Shown here in pieces: positions 33,106 through 41,454 of a stretch of DNA of 41,592 nucleotides. How positions within the stretch are numbered: position 1 is the first letter of the stretch; each line of letters begins with the position of its first letter. The position numbers were made by a program, and so were the translations under genes. Source of the DNA: Ruminiclostridium sp. (GTDB lineage Bacteria > Bacillota > Clostridia > Oscillospirales > Ruminococcaceae); NCBI GenBank assembly GCA_017635095.1, contig JAGBMA010000198.1, forward strand, positions 1 to 41,592. The letters run 5' to 3'. Below the pieces are notes generated by a model, which made no database searches, was not told the DNA's origin, and saw nothing but the letters and a program-made list of their open reading frames with translations.

Positions 33106-34239
33106 TCAACCCTCTGTTACTTCAAAGCTTCCGCCGTGTACATTCCAGATCTTTCCGCTTCCGAACTTGTCGGTATCTGCAAGATTACAAGAAGTAATAA
33201 ATACCTGAAAATTATCAATATGATTTATTATAAATCCGCGTCTGTACTCATCAAGTTCGCTCAGGACATCATCAAGAATAATGATAGGAACATCATCGCT
33301 CTTTTCCTTTATCATTCTTGCTTCCGCAAGTTTCAGAGCGACAGCGATGCTCCTGATCTGACCCTGGGACGCGAAATCTTTTGCAGGCATATCGTTTATG
33401 AAGAAAGAAACGTCGTCCCTGTGAGCTCCCACGACCGTATATTTCATTCGCAGCTCGCGGTCCGCAGTTTCCCTCAGACGCTTCATATAGATATCGTACA
33501 TAATCTCAAAATCGTCGGCGGTGAAGCTTCTTTCACCCATAACGGAACTTTCATACTGCATGGTAAGTGTCTCATTTCCGCCGTTTATCTGACCGTAATA
33601 TTCGTTTGCGGCTGCGGAAAGCATATCAAAGTATTTAATCCTGCCGCACATAACATTCACGCCGAGCTTTGCGATAGTTTCATTCCAGCTTTCGAGCATT
33701 ATCCCGGCATTCGTGTCATATACGGACATATTCATCAGGATATTGTTCTTCTGTTTCAGAGCCTTATTATATTCATATAAGCGATAATTATGAACACGAT
33801 TTATCATGTTTGACACAAAATCAATGTAATCACGCCGTTTTGAGGGATCACCCTTTACGATATACAGATCTTCCGGTATAAAAAGAACATATCTTAACGC
33901 TCCGTAAAGCTTTTCTGCGTCCTTCATCTCTATACCGTTGAATTTAAGTCGGAATGAACTATTTTTCTGAGTGTACTGGATAACGTTCTCTTTTTCGTTC
34001 ATATTATCGAAAAAAAAGCACATTTCTATTGCAGTTTCCTTATCGGAAGTGCCAAAAGGCAGCAATTCGCTTACTTTCGGATTTCTGAAACTTTTTCCGA
34101 AACACACGGAAATAGCCTCGCACAGATTAGTTTTACCCTGGGCATTATTTCCCGTGAAAATATTCACCTTTGGGTCAAAAATAAAATCTGCCGAGGCTAT
34201 ATTTCTGAAATTCCTTACCGATAAAGATCTTATTATCAT
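33106..34239 (-). CDS. recF: DNA repair protein RecF
   Basis: This 377-residue SMC-like ATPase loads RecA at gaps together with RecR. It shows Walker A GNNAQGKT (30-37), the ABC signature SQGQIRSIAVAL, and Walker B IIILDDVLSELD. Its only close coupling is with remB (stop and start one base apart). A 99-base AT-rich gap separates it from rlbA. The ribosome site is weak. Confidence 0.96.
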   Translation of the reverse strand: MIIRSLSVRNFRNIASADFIFDPKVNIFTGNNAQGKTNLCEAISVCFGKSFRNPKVSELLPFGTSDKETAIEMCFFFDNMNEKENVIQYTQKNSSFRLKFNGIEMKDAEKLYGALRYVLFIPEDLYIVKGDPSKRRDYIDFVSNMINRVHNYRLYEYNKALKQKNNILMNMSVYDTNAGIMLESWNETIAKLGVNVMCGRIKYFDMLSAAANEYYGQINGGNETLTMQYESSVMGERSFTADDFEIMYDIYMKRLRETADRELRMKYTVVGAHRDDVSFFINDMPAKDFASQGQIRSIAVALKLAEARMIKEKSDDVPIIILDDVLSELDEYRRGFIINHIDNFQVFITSCNLADTDKFGSGKIWNVHGGSFEVTEG

Positions 34240-34338
34240 TCCTGAATTCTCGCCGCTTTAATTTTTACGAATAGTTATTTATTATGCAATTTTAATAAAT
34301 TGTATATATTTTATTCACTATTTTTATCATTATGAACA

Positions 34339-34566
34339 CTATTCATTTATTTTGCAGATAAATTCTTCCGTTCCCTCGTCAAAATTTACCGAGACAGTAT
34401 CATTGTTATAAAGCTTTTTTCCGCGCATCATGCACACTTCGCCGTTTACTTCAACGATACCGTCAAGTATCATCATTTTTGCCATTCCGCCTGTTTCAGC
34501 TATGTTTGCAAATTTCAGGAACTGCTCAAGCTTGATAAAGGGAGGAGCTGCTTCTATTTCTATCAT
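34339..34566 (-). CDS. rlbA: S4-domain RNA-binding protein RlbA (YaaA)
   Basis: This 75-residue protein is a single S4 domain with FIKLEQFLKFANIAETGGMA and the turn VEVNGEVCMMRGKKL. It sits between dnaN and recF exactly as Bacillus yaaA does. Homologues are linked to ribosome assembly. The ribosome site is weak. Confidence 0.93.
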   Translation of the reverse strand: MIEIEAAPPFIKLEQFLKFANIAETGGMAKMMILDGIVEVNGEVCMMRGKKLYNNDTVSVNFDEGTEEFICKINE

Positions 34567-34607
34567 AATATTATACCTGATGTAATTTATATCAATAAAT
34601 ATACCGG

Positions 34608-35708
34608 TTACTTACTTCTTACGGGAAGAACAATGCCTACAAAGCTGTCGTCTTCAAGCGGGCGGATCCTTATAGGGAACAGAGCTCCGGTAAAGTCGAT
34701 GCGTACTTCGTCGCATTCGCTGTTCTTCAGAGCGTCGATCATGTATCTTGCATTGAACGCGATCTCAAGCTTATCTCCGGTGTATCTGATAGGAAGATCG
34801 CTGTTCATCTTACCGATAGATGTCTTTATCTCGATATGGAGAGAATCATTGTCGAATGTGCATATTACCGGGCATTTATACTTATCGGTATTGAGAACGA
34901 GAGTTCTGTCAAGCGCAGTCGAAAACTCCAATGCATTTACAACAGCCGAGGACTTTTCCTCAAAATTCATTATCTTCTCGTAGTCAATGAAGTTTCCTTC
35001 AAGGAGGCGGGAGATTATTATGTAATCCTCCTTTGAGAAACATATCTGGTTACGGTCTATACACACCGTTATCTTCTTGTCATTAGGCTCATCGGAGAGC
35101 ATCTTCATGAATTCATCAAGCGTCTTTTTAGGAACAACAAAGTCTATGTCGTTATACTCGACCGGTTCTACACGCTTTGCCATTCGTACTCCGTCAACGG
35201 ATACGACACTCAGGACATTGTTTTCTATATGGAACTTGCTTCCCATGTGAACGGGCTTTATATCTGTAACTGCAACGGCGTGGATAGTCTGGCGGATCAT
35301 GCTCTTCATTACGGATTCGTCAACTTCAAAGGATATATCACGTTTGAGCTCCGGGATATTCGGATAGTTGTCACCGGATACGCCTATAATATTGAATTCG
35401 ACAGAACCGGATCTTATGATAACATTGTCACCCTCAGATGTTATCTCAACAAGTCCGGAGGGCATCTTTCTTATCATCTCTCCGAAGATCTTTGCATTTA
35501 CCACAATTTCGCCGTCTTCTATCGCTTCGTTCGGGGAGATGATGCACTTGATACCCATTTCGAGGTCATAGCCTGTAATAGTTATCTCGTTGTTGCGAAG
35601 GCATACCAGTACTCCTTCAAGAGCAGGGATAGTTGAACGTACAGCACTTGCTTTAGATGCATTTGTAAGTGCTTCGGATAATGTAGATTTGTCGATAGTA
35701 AATTTCAT
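34608..35708 (-). CDS. dnaN: DNA polymerase III beta clamp
   Basis: This 366-residue sliding clamp has three tandem beta-clamp domains. It begins MKFTIDKSTLSEALTNASKA and ends with the family-typical LPVRSK after FPIRIRPLEDDS. AAGGAAATAG precedes the ATG. It lies 454 bases downstream of dnaA with the putative oriC between them. Confidence 0.97.
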   Translation of the reverse strand: MKFTIDKSTLSEALTNASKASAVRSTIPALEGVLVCLRNNEITITGYDLEMGIKCIISPNEAIEDGEIVVNAKIFGEMIRKMPSGLVEITSEGDNVIIRSGSVEFNIIGVSGDNYPNIPELKRDISFEVDESVMKSMIRQTIHAVAVTDIKPVHMGSKFHIENNVLSVVSVDGVRMAKRVEPVEYNDIDFVVPKKTLDEFMKMLSDEPNDKKITVCIDRNQICFSKEDYIIISRLLEGNFIDYEKIMNFEEKSSAVVNALEFSTALDRTLVLNTDKYKCPVICTFDNDSLHIEIKTSIGKMNSDLPIRYTGDKLEIAFNARYMIDALKNSECDEVRIDFTGALFPIRIRPLEDDSFVGIVLPVRSK

Positions 35709-36162
35709 ACTATTTCCTTTTTCCTTTCACGCGGTAAATAATATGCAGCCGGAAAACTATTCCGGAAAAAACAAACAGATAAAATATATTTTAGTATTAG
35801 TTATAGGGACGGGCAATCGGTTGAAAAGCCGGAGATGTGTGATAATAACAGGAAATATATGGTTGACAAAAAAGTAAAGAAAATGTTGGGAAAGTTGAAT
35901 CGGTTTTTAACATATCCACATTTGAACTTTTTAGTAGGGTTATGTTGAATGAGAGTTGAGAAAAAGTTGAATAATAGTTTGACTCATCAACATAAACGGG
36001 ATAAAGTTATGTGTTACCATTTTACTGATATCAACAATTTATCAACACCATAATTTGTACGATATTGCCAATATAACATAGATTATGATTTAAGTTGAGT
36101 ACAATTCAACTTTTTTCACATTTTACACGGCTTTTATATATATGTCAACCTGACCGGTTTTT
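35709..36162. other. oriC: putative oriC between dnaA and dnaN
   Basis: This AT-rich noncoding region holds near-consensus DnaA boxes (TTATNCACA): ATATCCACA at 35912-35920, TTATCAACA at 36039-36047 and TTTTTCACA at 36112-36120, each with one mismatch. It also has five TTCAAC/GTTGAA hexamers (35820, 35894, 35944, 35966, 36105), the same word as in the 32-kb region. Sampled rows of the plus strand change from C-excess to G-excess across this point. No gene is seen. Confidence 0.68.
35842..35869 (-). promoter_or_regulatory. candidate dnaN promoter inside oriC
   Basis: On the minus strand TTGTCA (35864-35869) and TATTAT (35842-35847) are 16 bases apart, about 135 bases before the dnaN ATG. Confidence 0.45.
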
Positions 36163-37554
36163 TCAGACGTTGCTTATATTCTTGATAAGATCTTCAACGG
36201 TCGCGCGGTAAGCCGGATCGGTCTGCATGACTTTTTTCACCTTATTTGTGGCATATACGACAGTGGAATGATCGCGTCCGCCGAATTCCTTGCCTATGGA
36301 AGTATAGGAAAGGTCGGTTACTTTGCTTATAACGTACATAGCTACCTGACGCGCGGTAGAAACCTGGGAATTGCGGTTCTTTGAGCGCATTTCGTCGGGA
36401 GATACGTTGAAAATATGTGAAACATCGGTTATGACGTGATCCACTGTTACCGGGACAGGCTGCTGTTCGGTCATTACGTCCTTTATGATGTTCTGTGCCA
36501 TTATGATGGTCGGGGTAGTGCCGGTAAGAAATACGATATGGTACATCTTTACGATAGCGCCCTCGATCTGACGGATATTGTTCTTGAGCTTGTCCGCCAT
36601 ATACTCCATGACATTGTTGGGTATTTTAAGATCCATGAGTTCAGCTTTACGTTTGATTATTGCAAGACGAGTCTCAAACTCAGGAGCCGCGATATCCGTA
36701 AGAAGTCCCCACTCGAAACGGGTTATGAGTCGGTTTTCGATATCGTTTATCTCTTTCGGAGGACGATCCGATGTAAGGATTATTTCTTTTCCTCTGCGGT
36801 GAAGTTCCTCGAAGGTATGGAAAAGCTCGTTCTGGGATTCCTTTTTGCCGGAGAAGAACTGGACATCATCGACGAGGAGCATTTCCGCGCTTCTGTATTT
36901 TTTCTTGAACTCTTCGGTGGTATTTGTTTTGACGCTGTTGACAAATTCGTTTACAAAGGTTTCCGCGGAAACATATACTATATTATAACCGGGGTGGCGT
37001 GTTTCCACCTCGTTCTTTATTGCATAAAGAAGGTGAGTTTTTCCGAGACCCGGCTCGCTGTAGATATAGAGGGGGTTGAAATCGGACTTGTCCTGAGCTA
37101 TGGATTTGCAGGCTGCACAGGCGAGACGGTTGCTTTCACCGACTATGAAGGTATCGAAGGTGTACTTATAGTTGCTGTTTTCCTCTGTCTCGTGCAGTCT
37201 TGTTTTTGCATAAGGATCGTCGTCAAGTTCGGGGATAGGGTCGGAAACACGGACGATCTCCTCGGGAGTTACCACATGATCGTCGTTTGTGACATATTCG
37301 ATATCCACCTCAAAGCCGAGAATGTCTTTGAGATGTTTCTTGAATATTTCATCATAGTTTTCCTGTATGATCTTCTTGATCCAGTCGTTTGCGATAAAAA
37401 GAACGGCTGTTTTATTATTGAGTTTGATCGGTTTTATAGGATCTATGAAAAGATTTCTGGCTGTTTCGGTAATATCGAGTCTTTGCTTCATAAGCTCAAA
37501 AATGTCGGCAAATGAATTAAGTTCATTCTCTCTTGTCTCATCAAATGGACTCAT
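36163..37554 (-). CDS. dnaA: chromosomal replication initiator DnaA
   Basis: This 463-residue AAA+ initiator has a short domain I and a linker. Walker A is SEPGLGKT (166-173) and Walker B is MLLVDDVQFF. The C-terminal DnaA signature is GGRDHSTVVYA (425-435), and its HTH binds DnaA boxes. GGAAGGA precedes the ATG. Its promoter lies at 37619-37647. No rnpA-rpmH cluster lies upstream; recR does. Confidence 0.98.
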   Translation of the reverse strand: MSPFDETRENELNSFADIFELMKQRLDITETARNLFIDPIKPIKLNNKTAVLFIANDWIKKIIQENYDEIFKKHLKDILGFEVDIEYVTNDDHVVTPEEIVRVSDPIPELDDDPYAKTRLHETEENSNYKYTFDTFIVGESNRLACAACKSIAQDKSDFNPLYIYSEPGLGKTHLLYAIKNEVETRHPGYNIVYVSAETFVNEFVNSVKTNTTEEFKKKYRSAEMLLVDDVQFFSGKKESQNELFHTFEELHRRGKEIILTSDRPPKEINDIENRLITRFEWGLLTDIAAPEFETRLAIIKRKAELMDLKIPNNVMEYMADKLKNNIRQIEGAIVKMYHIVFLTGTTPTIIMAQNIIKDVMTEQQPVPVTVDHVITDVSHIFNVSPDEMRSKNRNSQVSTARQVAMYVISKVTDLSYTSIGKEFGGRDHSTVVYATNKVKKVMQTDPAYRATVEDLIKNISNV

Positions 37555-37618
37555 TTTATCTATCCTTCCGTTTTTATGATATATTAAGCTTCAATTAACG
37601 ATAAAAATACATATTACT

Positions 37619-37647
37619 ATTTTATCACAAACATATCTGTTTTTCAA
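37619..37647 (-). promoter_or_regulatory. sigma-A promoter of dnaA
   Basis: On the minus strand TTGAAA (37642-37647) and TAAAAT (37619-37624) are separated by 17 bases. A DnaA-box-like TTGTGCACA (37669-37677, one mismatch) lies just upstream and could give autoregulation. Confidence 0.6.
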
Positions 37648-37694
37648 TAGTAAAACATATAAATTTTATTGTGCACATTGTAATAATTTATAAG

Positions 37695-37729
37695 AAAAAC
37701 AGCAGATACCGATGATGAATCCGCTGTTT
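37695..37729 (-). terminator. terminator of the dnaX-ybaB-recR operon
   Basis: On the minus strand AAACAGCGGAT pairs with ATCTGCTGTTT (one G-U pair), followed by T-rich sequence. It isolates recR from dnaA. Confidence 0.75.
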
Positions 37730-37756
37730 TGCAATATTATATAAGATAAGTTATTA

Positions 37757-38356
37757 TTAAAGCTCGTTTCTGTTTTCAATTGCCCGCTGGAGGGTAACAT
37801 CGTCCGCGTATTCGAGCGATGAACCTGCCGGAAGACCGTATGCGAGCCTTGTTACCTTTATACCGAGGGGTTTTATCATGCGGCTTATGTATGAAGCTGT
37901 GGTTTCTCCCTCAACGGTGGGGTTTGTTGCCATTATTACCTCATCAACATCTCCGGAAAGGCGCTTCATCAGCTCGGCGATGCGGATATCATTTGGACCT
38001 ATGTTTTCCATAGGGGACAACAGACCGTGGAGGACATGATAAACTCCGTTAAAGCCGCCGGCGCGTTCGAGTGCCGAAACATCTTTCGGCGCTTCGACAA
38101 CACATATCGTCTTTTTGTCGCGTCTGTCGTCATTGCATATGGAGCAGCGCTCGGTATCTGTGAAATTCTGACAGATATTGCAGCAATGGACGCTTTTTCT
38201 TGCACTAAGGATCTGAGAAGTAAAGAGCTCGACTTCTTCTATGGGCTGATTCAGCATAAAATAAGCGAGGCGCTGGGCTGTTTTCATTCCTATGCCCGGG
38301 AGCTTTGCGAACTGTTCCGCAGCGGAAACGAGAGGAACGGAATTATATTCTGCCAT
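37757..38356 (-). CDS. recR: recombination protein RecR
   Basis: This 199-residue protein has an N-terminal HhH (KLPGIGMKTAQRLAYF), a C4 zinc finger (CCNICQNFTDTERCSIC) and a Toprim domain opening ICVVEAPKDVSALER. It forms a ring that acts with RecF and RecO at gaps. It starts one base after the ybaB stop (TGATATG), so translation is coupled. Confidence 0.97.
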   Translation of the reverse strand: MAEYNSVPLVSAAEQFAKLPGIGMKTAQRLAYFMLNQPIEEVELFTSQILSARKSVHCCNICQNFTDTERCSICNDDRRDKKTICVVEAPKDVSALERAGGFNGVYHVLHGLLSPMENIGPNDIRIAELMKRLSGDVDEVIMATNPTVEGETTASYISRMIKPLGIKVTRLAYGLPAGSSLEYADDVTLQRAIENRNEL

Positions 38357-38357
38357 A

Positions 38358-38708
38358 TCAGAAAAGACCCGGGAAGCTTACTCCGCCCGTTACCTTTTCC
38401 ATTTCCTTTGCGCTTTCTTCATCTATCTTGTGAATGATAGCGTTTACGCCTGCAACGATAACGTCCTGGAGGCTTTCGATGTCGTCCTTGTCAACGATAT
38501 CGGGGTTGATCTTTATTTCCTTGAGCTCTCTGCCGCCGGTCATGGTGAGTTCTACCATTCCGCCGCCTGCAGTTTCGGTAAATTCGGTCTGTTCAAGTCT
38601 TTCCTGTACAGCCTGGATATCTTCCTGCATCTTCTGAGCCTGCTTTACCATTGAATTCATGTTAGCGGCGCCTTTGTTAGTGTAACCCTGGGGTAATCTT
38701 GCTTTCAT
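38358..38708 (-). CDS. ybaB: YbaB/EbfC family nucleoid-associated protein
   Basis: This 116-residue dimeric DNA-binding protein has a long first helix (MNSMVKQAQKMQEDIQAVQE) and a beta-sheet core ending INPDIVDKDDIESLQDVIVA. It lies between dnaX and recR, the standard order. GAAAGGA precedes the ATG. An N-terminal extension of about 16 residues before the usual MNSMVK start is present; the ribosome site favours including it. Confidence 0.93.
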   Translation of the reverse strand: MKARLPQGYTNKGAANMNSMVKQAQKMQEDIQAVQERLEQTEFTETAGGGMVELTMTGGRELKEIKINPDIVDKDDIESLQDVIVAGVNAIIHKIDEESAKEMEKVTGGVSFPGLF

Positions 38709-38727
38709 ATCATTTTTCCTTTCAGTT

Positions 38728-40368
38728 TTACTGTTCTTTTATTGTGATTCCCTTTGATCTTGCAAGATCAAGAAAATGACTTACTTTGTTTTCTTTCGGC
38801 TCGGAGGTCTTTGCATCGGGAATATTACCGGAATTATCTCCGTATGCCTGGATAATCACGTTTCTTCCGAGATTTTCCGATGCTGCTTTTCGTATATCTT
38901 CCCTGTAATCGCTGGTTGCAAGCCCGACGGCTATACTTCCGCCTTCGATATATACGGTGTTTCCGCTTATATAGGCATTTGTGCTTTGAATTCCGAGTCT
39001 TATGGACATGGGGAGAGTGGATATTATATCCTGCCAGGTCGTGAGAACTTCCGGTGTGCCTTCTTTTCCGGAAACGGGTGATTTATCCGGTACCGGAATT
39101 TTTTCGTCAGTCTCGGACTTTGTACTGTTCTGTTTATCCGTTTTTCCGGGTTTTTCCGCCGGAGCTGCACTCGTTATTTCCGGTGCGGGTTCGGGTGGAA
39201 GAGATATACCATTATATATATGGGAGTTGAGAGCGTCTGTGATTTTTTCGAGCCTGTCTATTCTTGCGGAAAGAGATCTCTCGTCTGTATCAAGCTTCGG
39301 GGTACAGAGCTTGATGAAGCACATTTCAAGATACAGCGCGGGTGTGCGGACTCTTCCCATAGTTGTGAATGTATCGCTCAATAAAGAGATACAGCGCATT
39401 ATCTGCTCAAGAGAATATTGCTCGCTCTGGGCTCTGAGCTGTTCGAAATCGGCGGAAGTCACGCGGACTGCAAGAGCGTCGGCTCCGGATCTTATGAGCA
39501 TAAGGCTTCTGTAGTGGGAGATAAGCTCCTCACAGAGTCTTGTCACGTCTTTCGACTTATCCACAAGCTCGTCCAGCAGCATCAGAAGATCACGGGTATT
39601 CCGGCTGTTGATAAGGTCACATATCCTGAAAAGGTAATCGCTTCCGGATATCCCGGCACAATCGCGAACCACATCTTCCGTTACTTCGTCGCTTACGGCA
39701 AAGCACTGGTCGAGCAGGGAAAGAGCGTCTCTCATTCCTCCCTCGGATATTTTAGAGATGAGGAAAGCCGCATCGTCGGTGAGCTTTTTCCGTTCCTGTT
39801 CCGCTACCCACAAAAGGCGCTTTTTGCTGTCGTTTATGTCGATGCGTCTGAACTCATACTTCTGGCAGCGCGACAAGATAGTTGCGGGGACTTTGTGTAC
39901 TTCGGTAGTTGCAAAAATAAAGACAACGTGGGCGGGCGGCTCTTCGATAAGTTTGAGGAGGGCATTGAACGCGCTTGTGGAGAGCATATGCACCTCGTCT
40001 ATGATATAGACTTTGTACTTGCCGGACATGGGAGCGTAGAAAGATTCTTCTTTTAGATCTCTCACATTTTCAACGCCGTTGTTTGAAGCCGCGTCGATCT
40101 CTGTTATATCGGAATAATCCTCGTCTATACTTTTGCAGCTATCGCATTCAAGGCACGGATTTCCGTCCTGAAGGTTTGTGCAGTTGAGAGCTTTCGCGAG
40201 TATTCTTGCGCAGGTGGTCTTTCCTGTTCCGCGGGAGCCCGTGAAAAGGTAGGCATGGGCGGACTGGCCGTTTCTGAGCTGGTTTTTAAGGGTAGTTGTG
40301 ATATGTTCCTGCGATATTACGTCATCGAAAGTACGGGGTCTGTACTTTCTGTAAAGCGCGAGATACAT
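38728..40368 (-). CDS. dnaX: DNA polymerase III subunit gamma/tau
   Basis: This 546-residue clamp-loader ATPase has Walker A TGSRGTGKT (43-51), zinc cysteines C63, C72, C75 and C78, and Walker B IIDEVHMLS. The C-terminal tau region has a Pro/Lys-rich linker (EKPGKTDKQNSTKSETDEK). ATG 40368 (MYLALYRKYRP) is set by AAAGGGGG; an in-frame start 9 codons earlier would bury that site. It lies 24 bases after the SRP RNA. Confidence 0.97.
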   Translation of the reverse strand: MYLALYRKYRPRTFDDVISQEHITTTLKNQLRNGQSAHAYLFTGSRGTGKTTCARILAKALNCTNLQDGNPCLECDSCKSIDEDYSDITEIDAASNNGVENVRDLKEESFYAPMSGKYKVYIIDEVHMLSTSAFNALLKLIEEPPAHVVFIFATTEVHKVPATILSRCQKYEFRRIDINDSKKRLLWVAEQERKKLTDDAAFLISKISEGGMRDALSLLDQCFAVSDEVTEDVVRDCAGISGSDYLFRICDLINSRNTRDLLMLLDELVDKSKDVTRLCEELISHYRSLMLIRSGADALAVRVTSADFEQLRAQSEQYSLEQIMRCISLLSDTFTTMGRVRTPALYLEMCFIKLCTPKLDTDERSLSARIDRLEKITDALNSHIYNGISLPPEPAPEITSAAPAEKPGKTDKQNSTKSETDEKIPVPDKSPVSGKEGTPEVLTTWQDIISTLPMSIRLGIQSTNAYISGNTVYIEGGSIAVGLATSDYREDIRKAASENLGRNVIIQAYGDNSGNIPDAKTSEPKENKVSHFLDLARSKGITIKEQ

Positions 40369-40392
40369 ATACTTTCCCCCTTTATGCAATAT

Positions 40393-40523
40393 CAAAGCCC
40401 TTGATTATGAACACAGGCTTGCCGCACACAAGCCGAAAATTTGCTTAATGCTGCTCGGTTCCCCGCCTGACATGGTTCACAACACGACCTTGCACGGGGT
40501 CTGTGTTCATATTCAAGGGCTTT
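40393..40523 (-). ncRNA. ffs: signal recognition particle RNA (small bacterial type)
   Basis: On the minus strand the conserved domain IV is recognisable: GTGAACCATGTCAGG, the asymmetric loop side CGGGGAACCGAGCAGCA, then TTAAG. The ends form a long helix, CCCTTGAATATGAACACAG with CTGTGTTCATAATCAAGGG. Length is about 130 bases. It has no Alu domain. It binds Ffh. The position immediately upstream of dnaX is the same as scr in Bacillus. Ends are inferred from the promoter and base pairing. Confidence 0.9.
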
Positions 40524-40529
40524 CAATAT

Positions 40530-40558
40530 ATTATATACTATTTTGGTGAAAAAATCAA
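40530..40558 (-). promoter_or_regulatory. sigma-A promoter of the SRP RNA
   Basis: On the minus strand TTGATT (40553-40558) and TATAAT (40530-40535) are separated by exactly 17 bases and predict a 5' end near 40523. It probably also drives dnaX-ybaB-recR by readthrough. Confidence 0.75.
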
Positions 40559-40567
40559 GGCTTTTTC

Positions 40568-41419
40568 CTAATTTTCAAGAAACTCCCTTATGCGCGCCAT
40601 ATTGCGGACTGCATAATCGTGACCTTCTTTTTCAAAGGGAAGAAGTATTGAAGGGTCGCTTTCCGTTCTGTGGATACCGTAGTCTTTTTCCGGTGCAAGA
40701 ACGAGGGCTTTTCCTTCTTTTTCGAGCCTGAGCAGTTCTTCGATCTCGCGGTTGTACATGATATGACGGTTTGCGAGAGCTTCTGCGAGCTTAGGGTACT
40801 TCGGATATGCCAGCTTTACGAGTCCGGCAAGCTTTTCCGGCTTCTTGACATAACCGCGGGGACGGGTGAGAACCACCACAACTTTGTCGAGTCCGCTGTC
40901 AAGTGCGTATTTAAAAGGTATCGAGTCGGTGATACCGCCGTCCATGTAATATGTTCCGTTTATCTTTATTGGCTCGAATAAAAGGGGAAGGGCGCAGGAC
41001 GCGCGGAGTACGCTCCACTTTTTGTCATCTGCTTTCACGCGCATATATTCGGTAAGTCCCGTTTCTATATTTGTGACAGCACCGAAGCCGTTTTCGCCGG
41101 AACGTCTGTATTCGTCAAAATCGTATGGCAAAAGCCTCGACGGTATCTCCTCAAATACGAAATCAAGTCCGTAGTATGAGCGGTTGTCCTTCCTGAACAG
41201 GTTCCGGGCTCCCATATAACGCTTGTCGTTCATGTACAGCTCGGTGATCTTGTGATTTCGTCCGATCTGTTTTGAGAGATATGAAACTCCGTAAGAAATT
41301 CCGGCGGATGCGCCGGCAACATAGTTTATATATATATCGTTTTCGAGCAGTGCGTCGAGGATACCGCAGGTAAAGATCGTCCTGCTTGCTCCTCCTTCAA
41401 GTACGAGTCCGGCTTTCAT
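40568..41419 (-). CDS. patatin-like phospholipase
   Basis: This 283-residue cytoplasmic serine lipase of the patatin family has the nucleophile S38 in GASAG and the dyad aspartate D160 in YMDGGITDSIPF. The oxyanion loop is EGGASRTIF, where patatins usually have GGGxRG. The overall pattern is closest to the YjjU-type bacterial group. GGAGA precedes the ATG. Its 3' end runs into the SRP RNA promoter region with no clear terminator. Substrate unknown. Confidence 0.92.
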   Translation of the reverse strand: MKAGLVLEGGASRTIFTCGILDALLENDIYINYVAGASAGISYGVSYLSKQIGRNHKITELYMNDKRYMGARNLFRKDNRSYYGLDFVFEEIPSRLLPYDFDEYRRSGENGFGAVTNIETGLTEYMRVKADDKKWSVLRASCALPLLFEPIKINGTYYMDGGITDSIPFKYALDSGLDKVVVVLTRPRGYVKKPEKLAGLVKLAYPKYPKLAEALANRHIMYNREIEELLRLEKEGKALVLAPEKDYGIHRTESDPSILLPFEKEGHDYAVRNMARIREFLEN

Positions 41420-41454
41420 AAAATTCTCCGTTCCGAAAAAAATTGATATATGGG

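Noticed and set aside
36436-37515. A 359-codon plus-strand frame opposite dnaA
   Set aside because: It is the antisense shadow of dnaA; all DnaA motifs are on the minus strand.
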